In this document: one piece after another, positions 13,589 to 13,617 of the stretch
How positions within the stretch are numbered: the stretch's first letter is position 1
Layout: each line of letters begins with the position of its first letter
Source of the DNA: Prevotella sp. UBA2746
GTDB taxonomy: Bacteria; Bacteroidota; Bacteroidia; Bacteroidales; Bacteroidaceae
Assembly: GCA_002353555.1 (NCBI GenBank)
Contig: DEJO01000052.1
Span: forward strand, 295-13,911
Direction: 5' to 3'
Length of the DNA: 13,617 nucleotides
Notes under the pieces: generated by a model
What the model was told of the DNA's origin: nothing
Databases searched by the model: none
The model's input: only the letters and a program-made list of their open reading frames with translations
Made by a program: the position numbers and the translations under genes

Positions 13589-13598
13589 TTTGGGAAAT

Positions 13599-13617
13599 GC
13601 CCAGGTGGCGGAATTGG
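13599..13617 (+). tRNA. 5' end of a probable tRNA-Leu (cut by the window end)
   Basis: GCCCAGGTGGCGGAATTGG matches the start of bacterial tRNA-Leu genes (acceptor strand GCCCAGG, then TGGCGGAATTGG of the D arm of this class II tRNA). Only 19 bases are present, so the anticodon is not visible. Probably co-transcribed with tRNA-Gly. Confidence 0.75.

Noticed and set aside
1..13617. A CRISPR array, transposon, prophage, toxin-antitoxin or defence system
   Set aside because: I looked for spaced repeats, transposase or integrase motifs, terminal inverted repeats and small paired toxin-like genes. None is present. The tRNA-Gly has no integrase or duplicated 3' end next to it within the window.

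Overview
The window reads as chromosomal DNA from a Bacteroidetes bacterium, most likely a Prevotella or a close relative in Prevotellaceae. Four things point there. Promoters have the Bacteroidetes form (TTTG or TTG, 19-20 bases, then TAnnTTTG). Protein families are lineage-typical: a C10 cysteine protease with a T9SS-like tail, a Porin_10-type outer-membrane protein, a DUF4468 protein, DUF4293 and the Bacteroidetes-type RNA polymerase omega. The order bamD-rpoZ-DUF4293 is also typical, and Shine-Dalgarno sequences are scarce. The genus is an inference.

Layout, left to right. (1) 38-3316, minus: a large secreted C10 (streptopain/interpain-like) protease with its own well-formed promoter at 3359-3390. 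Near its 3' end lie ten tandem heptamers. (2) 3466-6966, minus: a tight three-gene unit, transcribed as DUF4468/Ala-rich coiled-coil protein, then a 63-residue membrane protein, then a putative porin, with gaps of 6 and 9 bases. A promoter-like box and a perfect 16-base palindrome precede it. (3) 7117-9162, minus: uvrB, divergent from (4) 9300-11016, plus: bamD, rpoZ and a DUF4293 membrane protein, closed by a perfect 19-bp terminator hairpin at 11016-11059. (5) 11091-11777, minus: an Ala/Lys-rich lipoprotein with LEA-like 11-residue repeats. (6) 11968-13251, plus: a membrane protein joining an N-terminal HExxH segment to a CPBP (CAAX/ABI-type) intramembrane protease domain. (7) 13464 onward, plus: tRNA-Gly(GCC) behind a textbook promoter, then the first 19 bases of a probable tRNA-Leu cut by the window end.

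Most of the content concerns the cell envelope and secretion: BamD for outer-membrane protein assembly, the porin operon, a lipoprotein, a secreted protease and an intramembrane protease. uvrB (excision repair), rpoZ (transcription) and tRNAs are housekeeping genes. I see no phage, transposon, CRISPR, toxin-antitoxin or defence system. The most unusual signals are: the 7-bp repeat inside the protease gene, which could switch its C-terminal sorting tail by slippage; the HExxH plus CPBP double-protease architecture; the uncharacterised DUF4468/mini-protein/porin module with its palindromic leader; and the LEA-like lipoprotein. No gene-free stretch exceeds 300 bases. The longest, 13252-13463, holds only the tRNA promoter and a weak hairpin.
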